Shown here: piece after piece, positions 21,452 to 32,497 of the stretch
Layout of the letters: the number at the start of each line of letters is the position of its first letter
Numbering within the stretch: the stretch's first letter is position 1
Source: Bos javanicus
Taxonomy: Eukaryota > Chordata > Mammalia > Artiodactyla > Bovidae
Assembly (NCBI RefSeq): GCF_032452875.1
Contig: NC_083873.1
Coordinates: 72,909,987 to 72,973,986 of the forward strand
Length of the DNA stretch: 64,000 bases
Direction of reading: 5' to 3'
The notes under the pieces: generated by a model
Told to the model about the DNA's origin: nothing
The model's input: the letters and a program-made list of their open reading frames with translations, nothing else
Database searches by the model: none
Translations under genes and position numbers: made by a program

Positions 21452-22585
21452 CCCAGGGTTAAATCACAGCAAGTCTATTATGCTTTACTCTGAGCAAATC
21501 AACCCCTCTTCCAGCAAAGTAGGCTGGGTAGTTGTTTTCATTTTCAGAATGAAATGACAGATTTACAAACCGGTCCCTAAGTTTCCTAAATCCCCCCAAC
21601 AAAGCTCTTTACCGGATATAGGTGGGAAGACACTGGATGAAGGACGGCAGAGGGCTGTTGTCTTCCGTGTTTGAGGACAGAGTCACGGGGAAGAATTTGG
21701 GCTGAAATACAGCCTGTGCTTCAAGACAGTCAGTCTTGAGGAAGGGATGCTTTTAAAAAGAAATTGCAAGAAGGCACTGTTTGCCAAACTCTTCACCTTC
21801 AGAGGAATGACTTTATTTTCTGCACAAAGATCCCATATATGCTGTAATCCTTATACATCCAGATGCTATGTGTCCTATTGCACATTGCACAGCCAGCACA
21901 GGGGCTGAATGAAAATCTAATGGCAATCCATTTGGTCAAGTTATTCCATTAGCATTAAAGTCTGACACTCCTGGATCATGAAGGATCATGATTGCTTTTT
22001 GGGAAGCTTATGGGAAGCAGGGAAAATAGAGGTAGGATGGGGATTTTGCTTTACTTCTCCCCTTTCTTTTGTATGCTGCTCTCATGGTTGTCTAGTAAAG
22101 GTAGGGAAGCTGATTACAAAGAAAAGCAGTAAATTTCAGGGAATTGATACACTCTTATGAAAAGAAATGCTATATAAAATGTCCCCCAAATGTAAATGCA
22201 AAGTGCAGAATTTGTCTTTGGGCTGTCTTCAAGAAACGGACTTAAATCCAATTGCTATGGCTACATGGGACTCATCTGATCAGCAGGGCTTCAGTTCCAC
22301 AGAGGCTAAAACTGTTTTGTTTTCAAAGGGGAAAACATATCTGTGTTTGCCCTCCTTTGCTTTGTAAAATTGAATTGCAGCGAACTCATGAATAATAGAA
22401 AGAACACTAAGGACTGTGAAATTAACACTGTCATGAAACAGAATTTCTAAAAGGGGAAGCTTTATTGGAGGAAGACACACTTCAACCCCCTTCAGACAGG
22501 GGTTTGGAAACTGGGACGTCTTAGTACTGGAGGGTGAAATAAGAAGTCCAATTTGGCTCCTGCTTTCAGGAAGGTGACAGTTTTC
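21452..22585. other. Repeat-poor sequence, no gene recognised
   Basis: About 1.1 kb of unique-looking DNA. Short frames at 21978-22480 have no recognisable content. 21880-21990 is repeat-free with AATCTAATGG and CATTAGCATTAAAG motifs, conserved-element-like in composition only. Confidence 0.35.
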
Positions 22586-22968
22586 AAATCCTTTCAGTTC
22601 AGTTCAGTTCAGTTGCTCAGTTGTGTCTGACTCCTTGCGATCCCATGGACTGCAGCATGCCAGGCCTCCCTGTACGTCATGGAGTTTACTCAAACTCATG
22701 TCTATTGAGTCGGTGATGCCATCCACCTATCTCATTCTCTGTTGGCCCTTCTCCTCCTACCCTCATTCTTTCCCAGCATCACGGTCTTTTAAAATGAGTC
22801 AGCTCTTCGCATCAGGTGGCCAAAGTATTGGAGTTTCAGTTTCAACATCAGTCCTTCCAATGAACATCCAGGACTGATCTCCTTTAGGATGGACTGGTTG
22901 GATCTCCTTGCAGTCCAAGGGACTCTCAAGAGTCTTCTCCAAGACCACAGTGCAAAAGCATCAATTCT

Positions 22969-23655
22969 TCAGTGCTCAGCTTTCTTTATAGTCCAACTCT
23001 CACAGCCATACATGACTACTGGGAAAACAATAGCCTTGACTAGATGGACCTTTGTTGGCAAAGTAATGTCTCTGCTTTCTAATATTCTGTCTAGGATGGT
23101 CATGACTTTTCCTCCAAGGAGTAAGCATCTTTTTATTTCATAGCTGCAGTCACCATCTGCAGTGATTTTGGAGCCCCCCAAAATAAAGTCTGACACTGTT
23201 TCCACTGTTTCCCCATCTATTTCCCATGAAGTGATGAGGCCGGATGCCATGATCTTAGTTTTCTGAATGTCGAGCTTTACACCAACTTTTTCACTCTCCT
23301 CTTTCACTTTTATCAAGAGGCTCTTTAGTTCTCCTTCACTTTCTGCCATAAGGGTGGTGTCATCTGCATATCTGAAGTTATTGATATTCCTCCCGGCAAT
23401 CTTGATTCCAGCTTGTGCTTCTTCCAGCCCAGCATTTCTCATGATGTACTCTGCATATAAGTTAAATAAGCAGGGTGACAATATACAGCCTTGATGTACT
23501 CCTTTTCCTATTTGGAACCAGTCTGTTGTTCCATGTTCAGTTCTAACTGTTGCTTCCTGACCTGAATACAGGTTTCTCAAGAGGCAGGTCAGGTGGTCTG
23601 GTATTCCCACCTCTTTCAGAATTTTCCACAGTTTATTGTGATCCACACAGTCAAA
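22969..23655 (-). pseudogene. BovB reverse transcriptase palm domain, open but not complete
   Basis: A 225-codon open stretch carries the palm motifs of RTE-type reverse transcriptase. Motif A (Phe-Asp-Cys-Val-Asp-His) is encoded at 23638-23655. The 'GCILSPCLFNLYAEYIM' segment is at residues 53-69 of the frame counted from 23646, and the catalytic YADD box is at residues 93-96. It continues to 'MYGCESWTIKKAEH' and is then stopped. In the family this enzyme copies element RNA, and SINE RNA, at nicked chromosomal DNA. N-terminal frames exist upstream but are separated by stops, so a full protein is not encoded. Catalytic residues are intact, unlike B3 and B14. Confidence 0.88.
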
Positions 23656-25103
23656 GTCTTTGGCATAGACAATAAAGCAGAAATAGATGTTTTTCTGGAA
23701 CTCTCTTGCTTTTTGATGATCCAGTGGATGTTGGCATTTTGATCTCTGGTTCTTCTACCTTTCTAAAACCAGCCTGAACATCTGGGAGTTCATGGTTCAT
23801 GTATTGCTAAAGGCTGGCTTAGAGAATTTTGAGCATTACTTTGCTAGCAAGTGAGATGAGTGCAATTGTGCAGTAGTTTGAGCATTCTTTGGCATTGCCT
23901 TTCTTTGGGATTGGAATGAAAACTGACCTTTTCCAGTCCTGTGGCCACTGCTGAGTTTTCCAAATTTGCTGGCATATTGAGTGCAGCACTTTAATAGCAT
24001 CATCTTTTAGGGTTTGAAATAGCTCAACTGTAATTCCATCACCTCTACTAGCGTTATTCATAGTGATGCTTTCTAAGGCCCACTTGACTTCACATTCCAG
24101 GATGTCTGGCTCTAGATGAATGATCACACCATTGTGATTATCTGGATCATGAAGATCTTTTTTGCACAGTTTTGTGTATTCTTGCTACTTCTTCTTAATA
24201 TCTTCTGCTTCTGTTAGGACCATACCATTTCTGTCCTTTATTGAGCCCATCTTTGCATGAAATGTTCCCTTGGTATCTCTAATTTTCTTGAGATCTCTAG
24301 TCTTTCCCATCCTATTGTTTTCCTGTATTTCTTTGCACTGATCACGGAGGAAGGCTTTCTTATCTCTCCTTGCTATTCTTTGGGACTCTGCATTCAAATG
24401 GGTATATCTTTCCTTTTCTCCTTTGCTTTTCACTTCTCTTCTTTTCACAGCTATTTGTAAGGCCTCTCAGACAGCCATTTTGCTTTTTTGGATTTCTTTT
24501 TCTTGGGGATGGTCTTGATCCCTGTCTCCTGTACAATGTCATGAACCTCCATCCATAGTTCATCAGGCACTCTGTCTATCAGATCTAGTCCTTTAAATCT
24601 ATTTCTCACTTCTACTGTATAATCGTTAAGGTTTTGATTTAGGTCATACCTGAATGGTCTAGTGATTTTTCCTATTTTCTTCAATTTAAGTCTGAATTTG
24701 GCAATAAGGAGTTCATGATCTGAGCCACAGTCAGCTCCCGGTCTTGTTTTTGTTGACTATAGAGAGCTTCTCCAACGTTGGCTGCAAAGAACATAATCAG
24801 TCTGATTTTGGTGTTGACCATCTGGTGATGTCCATGTGTAGAGTCTTCTCTTGTGTTGTTGGAAGAGGGTGTTTGCTATGACCAGTGCATTCTCTTGGCA
24901 AAACTCTATTAGCCTTTGCCCTGCTTCTTTTTTTGTATTAATTCTAGAAAGTCTTGTAGGTCTTCATAGAACTGTTCAACTTCGGCTTCTTCAGCATTAC
25001 TGGTCGGGGCATAGACTTGGAGTACCGTGATATTGAATGGTTTGCCTTGGAAATGAACAGAGATCATCCTGTAATTTTTGAGATTGCATCCAAGTTCTGC
25101 ATT

Positions 25104-25292
25104 TCAGACCCTCTTGTTGACTATGATGGCTACTCCATTTCTTCTAAGGGATTCTTGCCCACAGTAGTAGATATAATGGTTATCTAAGTTAAATTCACCC
25201 ATTCCAGTCCATTTTAGTTCACTGATTCCTAAAATGTCGACATTCACTCTTACCATCTCCTGTTTGATCACTTCCAATTTGCCTTGATTCAT
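25104..25292 (-). pseudogene. BovB endonuclease N-terminal remnant
   Basis: Sixty-two codons match the start of the BovB endonuclease. 'DILGISELKW' contains the catalytic Glu region, followed by 'MGEFNLDNHYIYYCGQESL' and 'RRNGVAIIVNKRV', then a stop. The same block without that stop occurs at 25953-26441. The conserved Ser-Asp-His end of the domain is at 24715-24723. The intervening part of the domain is broken in this copy. Confidence 0.85.
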
Positions 25293-25462
25293 GGACCTAA
25301 CATTCCAGGTTCCTATGCGATATTGCTCTTTACAGCTTCAGACCTTGCTTCTATCACCAGTCACATCCACAACTGGGTGTTGTTTTTGTTTTGGCTCTGT
25401 CTCTTCATTCTTTCTGGAATTATTTCTCCACTGATCTCCAGTAGCATCCTGTAAAATCCTTT

Positions 25463-25958
25463 AGGTCAGGTAGATATTTCTTAATTTACGAAGATCTTGT
25501 GTAACTCAATGAAGCTATGAGCCATGCCCTGTAGGGCCACCCAAGACGGTTGTGTCATAGTGGAGAGTTCTGACAAAATGTGGTCCACTGAAGAAGGGAA
25601 TGGCAAACCAGTCCAGTATTCTTGCCTTGAGAACCCATTAGACAGTATTAAAAGGCAAAAAGATATGACACTGAAAGATGAGCCCCCGGGTTGGAAGGTG
25701 TCCAAAAAGCTACTGGGAAAGAGCAGAGGGCAGTTACTAGTAGCTCCAGGAAGAATGAAGCAGCTGGGCCAAAGTGGAAGCAAGGGTCAGTTGTAAATGA
25801 GGCTCAGTTCTGGTGGTGAAAGTAAAGTCTGATGCTATAAAGAACAATATGGCATAGGAACCTGGACTGTTAAGTCTATGAATCAAGATAAACTGGATGT
25901 GGTCAAACAAGAGATGGCAAGAGTGCATATCAACATTTTATGAATCAGTGAACTAAAA
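25463..25958 (+). mobile_element. BovB LINE 5' end, sense (B6, part a)
   Basis: Sense BovB 5' sequence: 'aactcaatgaagctatgagcc', 'gggccacccaagacgg', 'gacaaaatgtggtccactg', 'ggcaaaaagatatgacactg' and 'gaatcagtgaactaaaa', where it breaks off in the endonuclease start. The exact 5' boundary is unclear, between 25463 and about 25490. It is more diverged than B5 and B7. It continues after the B7 block at 26826. Confidence 0.82.
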
Positions 25959-26822
25959 TTTTGGTATTGACCATCCAGTGATGTCCATGTGTACAGTCTT
26001 CTCTTGTGTTGTTTGAAGAGGGTGTTTGCTATGAGCAGTGTGTTCTCTTGGCAAAACTGTGTTAGCCTTTGCCCTGCTTCGTTTTGTGCTCCAAGGCCAA
26101 ATTAGCCTGTTACCCCAGGTATCTCCTGACTTCCTACTTTTGCATTCCAGTCCATGTAATGAACAGGATGTTTTTTTGGGTGTTAGTTCTAGAAGGTCTT
26201 GTAGGTCTTCACAGAACTGTTCAGCTTCTTCAGAGTTACTGGTCAGGGCATAGACTTGGATTACTGTTATATTGAATGGTTTGCCTTGGAAACGAACAGA
26301 GATCATTCTGTCGTTTTTGAGATTGCATCCAAGTACTGCATTTTGGACTCTTTTGTTAACTATGGTGGCTACTCCATTTCTTCTAAGGGATTCTTGCCCA
26401 CAGTAGTAGATATAATGGTCATCTAAGTTAAATTCACCCATTCCAGTCCATTTAAGTCACTGATTCCTAAAATGTCGATGTTCACTCTTGCCATCTCCTC
26501 TTTGACCACTTCCAATTTGCCTTCATTCATGGATCTAACATTCCAGCTTCCTATACAATATTGCTCTTTACAGCTTCAGACCTTGCTTCTATCATCAGTC
26601 ACATACACAACTGGGTGTTGTTTTTGCTTTGGCTCTGTCTCTTCATTCTTTCTGGAGTTATTTTCTCCACTCTTTTCCAGTAGCGTAGTGGGCACCTATT
26701 GACATGGGGAGTTCATCTTTCAGTGTCATACTTTTTGCATTTTCATACTGTTCATGGGGTTCTCAAGGAAAGAATACTGAAGTGGTTTGCCATTCCCTTC
26801 TCCAGTGGACCACATTTTGTCA
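25959..26822 (-). mobile_element. BovB internal fragment, inverted, no 3' end (B7)
   Basis: An antisense BovB piece covers only the endonuclease half and part of the 5' region. It lacks the 3' end that every normal insertion keeps, and no target duplication is visible. The 162-codon frame 25953-26441 contains the endonuclease start block ('MGEFNLDDHYIYYCGQESL'). The left junction lies in the palindrome aaaatttt (25955-25962). It interrupts the sense copy B6 and is closer to consensus than B6. Confidence 0.85.
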
Positions 26823-26825
26823 TAT

Positions 26826-29505
26826 GGCCATTAATATCTACTACTGTGGTCAATAATCCCTTAGAAGAAATGGAGTAGCCCTTATAGTCAACAAAAGAGT
26901 CAAAAATGCAGTACTTGGGTGCAATCTCAAAAATGACAGGATGATCTCTGTTCGTTTCTAGGCAAACCATTCAGTTTCACAATAATCCAAGTCTATGCTC
27001 CAACCACTAATGCTGAAGAAGCTGAAGTCAAATGGTTCTATGAAGACCTACAAGGCCTTCTAGAACTAATACCAAAATAAGATGTCCTTTTCATCATAGG
27101 AGACTAGAATGCAAAAGTAGGAAGTCAAGAGATATCTAGAGTAACAGTCAGGTTTGGCCTTGGAGTACAAAATGAAGCAGGGCAAAGGCTAACAGAGTTT
27201 TGCTGAGAGAACATGCTGGTCATAGCAAACACCCTTTTCCAATGAAACAAGAGATAGCTACAGATGGTCGATACCGATATCAGATTGATTATATTGTTTA
27301 TATTTTTTGCAGCTGAAGATAGAGAAGCTCTATACAGTCAGCAAAAACAAGACTGGAACCTGACTGTGGCTCAGATCATTAGCTCCTTATTGTGAAATTC
27401 AGGCTTAAATTGAAGAATGTAGGGAAAACCACTCGGCCATTCAGGTATGACCTATCAAATTCCTTATGATTCTGGAATGGAGGTGATGAATGATTCAAGA
27501 TATTAGATCTGGAAGACAGTGTGGCTGAAGAACAGCTGTGAGTGGAGGGGCATAATACTGTACAGGAGGTGGTCACAAAACCATCCCAAATAAAATGAAA
27601 TGCATGAAGGCAAAGTGGTTGTCTTAGGACAACCATTATTTATAAATAACTGAGGAAAAAAGAGAAACAAAAGACAAGGGAGAAAGGGAAAGATATACCC
27701 AAATGAATGCTGAATTCTAGAGAATAGCAAGGAGAGATAAGGCCTTCTTAAGTGATCAATGCAACGAAATAGAGGAAAACAATAGAATGGGAAAGACTAG
27801 AGATTCCTCCAGGAAAATTGGAGACATCAAGGGAACATTTCATGCAAGGGTGGGCACAATAAATGACAGAAATGGTAAGGACCTAACAGAAGCAGAAGAG
27901 ACTAAGAAGAGGTGGCAAGAATACACAGAAGAACTGTACAAAAAAGGTCTTAATGACCTGGATAACTACGAGAGTATGTTCACTCACCTAGAGCCAGACA
28001 TTCTGGAGTGTAAAGTCAAGTGCCTTAGGAAGCATGATTATGAACAAAGCTAGTGGAGGTGATGGAATTCCAGTTGAGCTTTTTCAAATCCTAAAAGATG
28101 ATGCTGTGAAACTGCTGCACTCAGTATGTTAGCAAAGTTGGAAAACTCAGCAGTGGCCACAGGACTGAAAAGGTTCAGTTTTCATTCCAATCCCAAAGGA
28201 CAATGCCAATGACTGTTCAAATTACCATACAATGTGCTCATTTCACATGCTACAAGGTTATGCTCAAAATTCTTCAAGCTAGGCTTCAGCAGTATGTGAA
28301 CCAAGAACTTCTAGATGTATAAGCTGGGTTTATAAACAGTGGAGGAACCAGAGATCAAATTGCCAACATTTGTTGGATCGTAGAGAAAGCAAGGGAATTC
28401 AAGAAAAACATCTACTTCTGCTTCATTGAGTACACTGAAGCCTTTGACTGTGTGGATCACAACAAACTGGAAAATTCTTCAAGAGATTGGAATACCAGAC
28501 CACCTTACCTGTGTCCTGAGAAACCTGTCTTTAGGTCAAGAAGCAACAGTTAGAACTGAACATGGAACAACTGACTAGTTCCAAATTGGGAAAGGAGTAT
28601 GTCAAGGCTATATATTATCATTCTTCTTTTTAAATTCCTATACAGAGTATATCATGTGATATGCTGGGCTGGATGAATCACGGGCTGGAATCAAGATTGC
28701 TGGGAGAAATATCAACCACCTCAGATATGCAGATGATAGCACTCTAATGGCAGAAGGTAGAGAGGAACTAAAAAGCCTCTTGATGAGGGTGAAGGAGAAG
28801 AGTGTCAAAGCTGGCTTGAAAGTCAATATTCAAAAAACTAAGATCGTGGCATCTGGTCCCATCACTTCATGCCAAATAGATGGGGGAAAAGTGAAACCAA
28901 TGACAGATTTTTTTTTTTTCTTGGACTAGCAAATGACTGCACAGTGACTACAGCCATGAAATTAAAAGATACTTGCTCCTTGAAGAAAAGCTATGGCAGG
29001 CCATGACTGTATTAAAAAACAGAGATATCACTTTGTCGCCAATGTCCAGGTAGTCAAAGATATGGTTTTTCACTAGTCATATATGGATGTGAGAGTTGGA
29101 CCATAAAGAAGGCCAAATGCCAAAGAATTTATCCTTTTAAATTATAGTGCTGAAGAAGACTCTTGAGAGTTCCTTGGACTGCAAGGAGATCAAACCAGTC
29201 AATCCTAAAGAAAATTAACCCTGAATATTCCTTGAAAGGACTGATACTGAAGCTGAAGCTCCAGTGTTTTGGCCACTTGATGCAAAGTTCTAACTCATTG
29301 AAAAAGACCCTGATGCTGGCAAAGATTGAAAGCAAAATGAGAAAAGGGCAACAGAGGAGATGGTTAGATAGCATCAAGGACTCAATGAACATGAAACTCA
29401 GTGAACTCAAACTCTGGGAGATAGTGAAGGACAAAGGAGCCTGGCATGCTGCAGTCCACAGGGTCACAAAGTGATGGGCACAACTTATTGAGTGAACAAC
29501 AACAA
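26826..29505 (+). mobile_element. BovB LINE, sense, to 3' end (B6, part b)
   Basis: Sense BovB resumes at 'ccattaatatctactactg', about 30 bases beyond the point where part a stopped. It runs through endonuclease, linker, reverse transcriptase and C-terminal regions to a GAACAACAACAA end. Stops and indels are many: the Ser-Asp-His codons near 27373 are followed directly by a stop. YADD is intact as codons near 28725-28740 but is isolated. Parts a and b together make a nearly full-length old BovB, head to head with B5. Confidence 0.88.
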
Positions 29506-29595
29506 GGGTGGCAGCTATGGTGGTTTATGGCTCCAATTAGGACCATAGGTTCAACTGTGACCTTTGTTGATGGGAACCACCATCTTACTCTTTAA

Positions 29596-29858
29596 TAATG
29601 AAGATAGCTAACTTTTACTGAACACTAACTACATGCCAGGCACTGTGCTTTACACAGTTTCTCACATAATCTCATTGTAATGAGTAATACCTAATAGTAG
29701 GTATTACTTTACCTAGTAAGGTAGCTACAATTTTCTCCGTTGTCCAGATGCAGAAATGGAGGTGCAGAAGGGTTAAGTCATACAGCTATTAAGACATGGG
29801 GCTGGCCCTCAACCCAAGCCTGAATGATTAGGGAGCCTGGTCTTTAACTGGAACAGCG
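29596..29858 (-). mobile_element. MIR SINE
   Basis: Nearly full-length antisense MIR: 'acatgccaggcactgtgct', 'cacataatctcattgtaatgag', 'tccagatgcagaaatggagg' and 'gttaagtcatacagct', ending in the antisense tRNA-like head. Confidence 0.83.
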
Positions 29859-30104
29859 CCCCTCTGTCTGCAAAGCCCTTGTACAACTTATTGTGATATT
29901 CTAGTGATCCCTCTTCCCCTTTCTGCTCTCCACAAGCAACACCCTGCCTTGTGTATTCCTCATGTTCCAGATTTTCTCTAGGTTGTCTTGGGGTCATATA
30001 GAATAAGCTGGGAGAAGTGGGAGTATCCTGCAAGAAGTGCTTTATTGAGGAGAACAGTGCTGTAGAACTGTTTCTAGCCCAGGGTCACTACAGAATACTT
30101 TAAA

Positions 30105-30381
30105 GTACTAAAAATGGTAAAGCACTGAATAAATAATCTGAGTTTTGGAATCAGACAGATCTGCATTTCATTCATTCATTCATTTGGGGATTGTTTTCTA
30201 AACCCCTACTATGTGCCAAGTGCTGTGTTAAATGCTAGATTTGAATTCTAGAGTCACTTCTAACTATGAACCTTGGGAAATTTATTCAACCTCTTTAATA
30301 ATAGTAATAATAGTTATCTCTGGGCTGTTCTAAGATTAGAATCTGGCACATAGTAAGAGCTCAGTAAATAGTATTAATAAA
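30105..30381 (+). mobile_element. MIR SINE, split by an L2 piece
   Basis: Sense MIR head ('gagttttggaatcagacagat') breaks at about 30169 and resumes at about 30240 ('agtcacttctaactatgaac', 'gggaaatttattcaacctc', 'gcacatagtaagagctcag'). Confidence 0.75.
30170..30239 (-). mobile_element. L2 3' end fragment inside MIR
   Basis: Antisense L2 terminus with its tandem 'attcattcattcatt' tail and 'cccctactatgtgccaagtg'. The tail sits exactly at the break in the MIR, as expected of an insertion. Confidence 0.65.
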
Positions 30382-31590
30382 AAAATGAAAAAGTACTGTT
30401 TTGGGGCCAGTGCCCACTTATATTACTCTCCCTTTAGGCCTCTGCTTGCCAAGGTTTCAGCTAGCTAGTGTGCATCCCAAGGCCTGGGAAGTTAATGTGC
30501 CAAACTAAGCTATTAGCCTTTGCAAAGGCCTTTTAGCAAGATAATGACAGCCCAAAGGAATACCTAATTCTGGGCACAATGGCAGACTCAAATGGAGGTC
30601 ATTTCAGCCAGGAACTTGTATATCAAACCATCAAATATCTGCCTGCATTTTTGCTTTAGTAACTGTCTTCTGACAGATAAGAAGTGTTCCTCCTGTATGA
30701 TCAAATGAATCGGTAGTTGCTTACAAGTATGGATACATTTATTTTAAATAATGAGAGAATTTCCATTTGTCCTTCTAGGCATTGTATCTCACCTCTATTT
30801 AATGCATAGTACACTGACGTTAGCATTTGAGGTTTTTCAGATGCCCTCAATAACACTACTTGGCTAATCTAAGGTGATTCAGCTAATAGGTTTTCTACCA
30901 GTGTTTATGGACCATCTCATCCATCTACCTTTCTGCCTAAGACAAGTGTGTATATACAGTAGGTCTGAGCTATTTTCTTTCCCAAAGCAGTTAATTCTGT
31001 TTGAAAATCAATATGTAGAATTTGTACTTCCATAGTATATTTTCTGAGACAGACTGGAAGCTAATTTCTCTCTTTCCAATGAGTTCATAAAAGAGTAAAG
31101 AATGAGTTGTGAAACAATCCTGTTTTTAGAATAAGGCTTTTAAAAATTATTATTTTAAAATAAAGCCTAAGAGTTAGTAGCAATAACTACTTAAAGATGA
31201 TTTCAGTTAGCAGGAAGTAAGAGTATTCCCCCTCTCTCTGGTTCAGTAGCCTCCGTGGACTTCCATCCCAAGTTTCAGCCAGACAGAGCCAGGTTTTGGC
31301 TGCAAAGCCCAATCCTATCTGGCCTCGTGTTTTCTCTGACTCTGTTTCCTCCTAGGCTCTCCTCGCCCACTTGAGTCCAGCCCCATTAGCTTTTCCGTGA
31401 TTGTTAGGCTCAGTCGTGTTGAAGATGCTTCCTGCATAAGGTCACCTCTGCTTGCAGGTAAGTTTACCAGTGATGCTGTTTCTTGTTTCTTGCTCTTTCT
31501 GGCCTTTACTGGCATTCCTTAACTCCTTTCCTGACTTTATTTTAATTCTTAGCCCTTATACCTTTCTCGCATACTACATTTTTATTTAAA
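30382..31590. other. Repeat-poor; possible conserved noncoding DNA at 30470-30720
   Basis: Unique sequence. 30470-30720 has evenly mixed composition without repeat similarity ('aaactaagctattagcctttgc', 'gacagataagaagtg') and might be conserved regulatory DNA. No coding frame was seen. 31130-31180 is A/T-rich. Confidence 0.3.
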
Positions 31591-31630
31591 AATTAAAAAA
31601 AATTATTTATTTGTGGCTGTGCTGGGTCTT

Positions 31631-31902
31631 GGAAAAGGCAATGGCACCCTACTTTAGTACTCTTGCCTAGAAAATCCCATGGGCAGAGGAGCCTGGTAGG
31701 CTGCTGTCCATGGGGTCGCCAGGAGTCGGACACGACTGAGCGACTCCCCTTTCACTTTTCACTTTCATGCATTGGAAAGGGAAATGGCAACCCACTCTAG
31801 TGTTCTTGCCTGGAGAATCCCAGGGACAGGGGAGCCTGGTGGCTGCCATCTATGGGGTCGCACAGAGTTGGACACGATTGAGGTGACTTAGCAGCAGCAG
31901 CA
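31631..31902 (+). mobile_element. Bov-A2 SINE inside CHR SINE
   Basis: Two sense BovA units with the standard linker near 31750-31765 and an AGC tail. 12-bp target repeats with one mismatch (gtgctgggtctt at 31619-31630, gtgctggatctt at 31903-31914) lie within the CHR element. Confidence 0.95.
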
Positions 31903-32192
31903 GTGCTGGATCTTTGTTGCTGTGTACACTTTTCTCTAGTTACAGTGTGTGGACTTGTCACTGCGATGGCTTCTCTTGTTGCAGAGCACAGACTCTAGGG
32001 TGTAGAGCTTTAGAAGTTACAGTGTTTGGGCTCAGTAGTTGCGGTTCACAGGCTCTAAGCCATAGGTTCAATAGTTGTGGCGCATGGGCCTAGTTGCTTC
32101 ACAGCACATGGGATCCTCCTGGACTGAGTATCAAAACCACATCTCTTACATTGGCAGGCAGACTCTTTACCACCGAGCCACCAGGGAAGCCC

Positions 32193-32217
32193 ACTATGCT
32201 ATGCTATGCTATGCTAA
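32193..32217. repeat. Pentanucleotide (CTATG)n in SINE tail
   Basis: The tail of an antisense Bov-A2, normally a CTG run, reads as about four and a half CTATG units. This suggests a mutated tail unit was amplified. Confidence 0.9.
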
Positions 32218-32475
32218 GTCGCTTCAGTCGTGTCCGACTCTGTGTGACCCCATAGATGGCAGCCACCAGGCTCCCCTGTCCCTGGGATTCTCCAGGCAAG
32301 AACACTGGAGTGGGTTGCCATTTCCCTCTCCAATGCATGAAAGTGAAAAGTGAAAGCGAAGTCGCTCAGTCGTGTCTGACTCTTAGCGACCCCATGGACT
32401 GCAGCCTACCAGGCTCCTCCATCCATGGGATTTTCCAGGCAAGAGTACTGGAGTGGGGTGCCATTGCCTTCTCTG
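32197..32475 (-). mobile_element. Bov-A2 SINE, 14-bp perfect target duplication
   Basis: Two antisense BovA units with linker near 32339-32362. Flanking agggaagcccacta is perfect (32183-32196 and 32476-32489). The duplicated bases are the tRNA-like start of the CHR SINE, so this insertion hit the head of that element. Confidence 0.95.
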
Positions 32476-32497
32476 AGGGAAGCCCACTACTTACTTT

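Larger units (their letters stand above)
22595..25453 (-). mobile_element. BovB LINE, 2.86 kb, near full length (B5)
   Basis: This is the best-preserved BovB in the window. It runs antisense from a (TTCAG)n tail at 22595-22617 through the C-terminal, reverse-transcriptase, linker and endonuclease regions. It stops about 250-300 bp short of the 5' end seen in the neighbouring sense copy. The perfect 9-bp repeat aaatccttt (22586-22594 and 25454-25462) marks a single target-primed insertion. Open stretches remain at 22969-23646, 23819-24127, 24185-24448, 24451-24684 and 25104-25292, but stops and indels separate them. One deletion removes endonuclease sequence near 24930-24945. Confidence 0.93.
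31591..32489 (-). mobile_element. CHR-type tRNA-derived SINE, split twice by Bov-A2
   Basis: Antisense cetartiodactyl CHR-type SINE: 'ttatttatttgtggctgtg', then after an insertion 'gtagttgcggttcacaggctc', 'gttgtggcgcatgggc', and the antisense tRNA head 'ccaccgagccaccagggaagccc'. One Bov-A2 lies inside it and a second lies at its head end. Confidence 0.85.

Noticed and set aside
22595..22617. Regular pentamer repeats near BovB ends as CRISPR or satellite arrays
   Set aside because: Units are 5 bp with no spacers and lie exactly at BovB 3' ends; they are element tails.
25463..29505. Twin-priming (simple 5' inversion) as the origin of the B6/B7 arrangement
   Set aside because: Twin priming leaves adjoining, non-overlapping segments. 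Here B7 overlaps by hundreds of bases with both B6 parts and differs from them in divergence.
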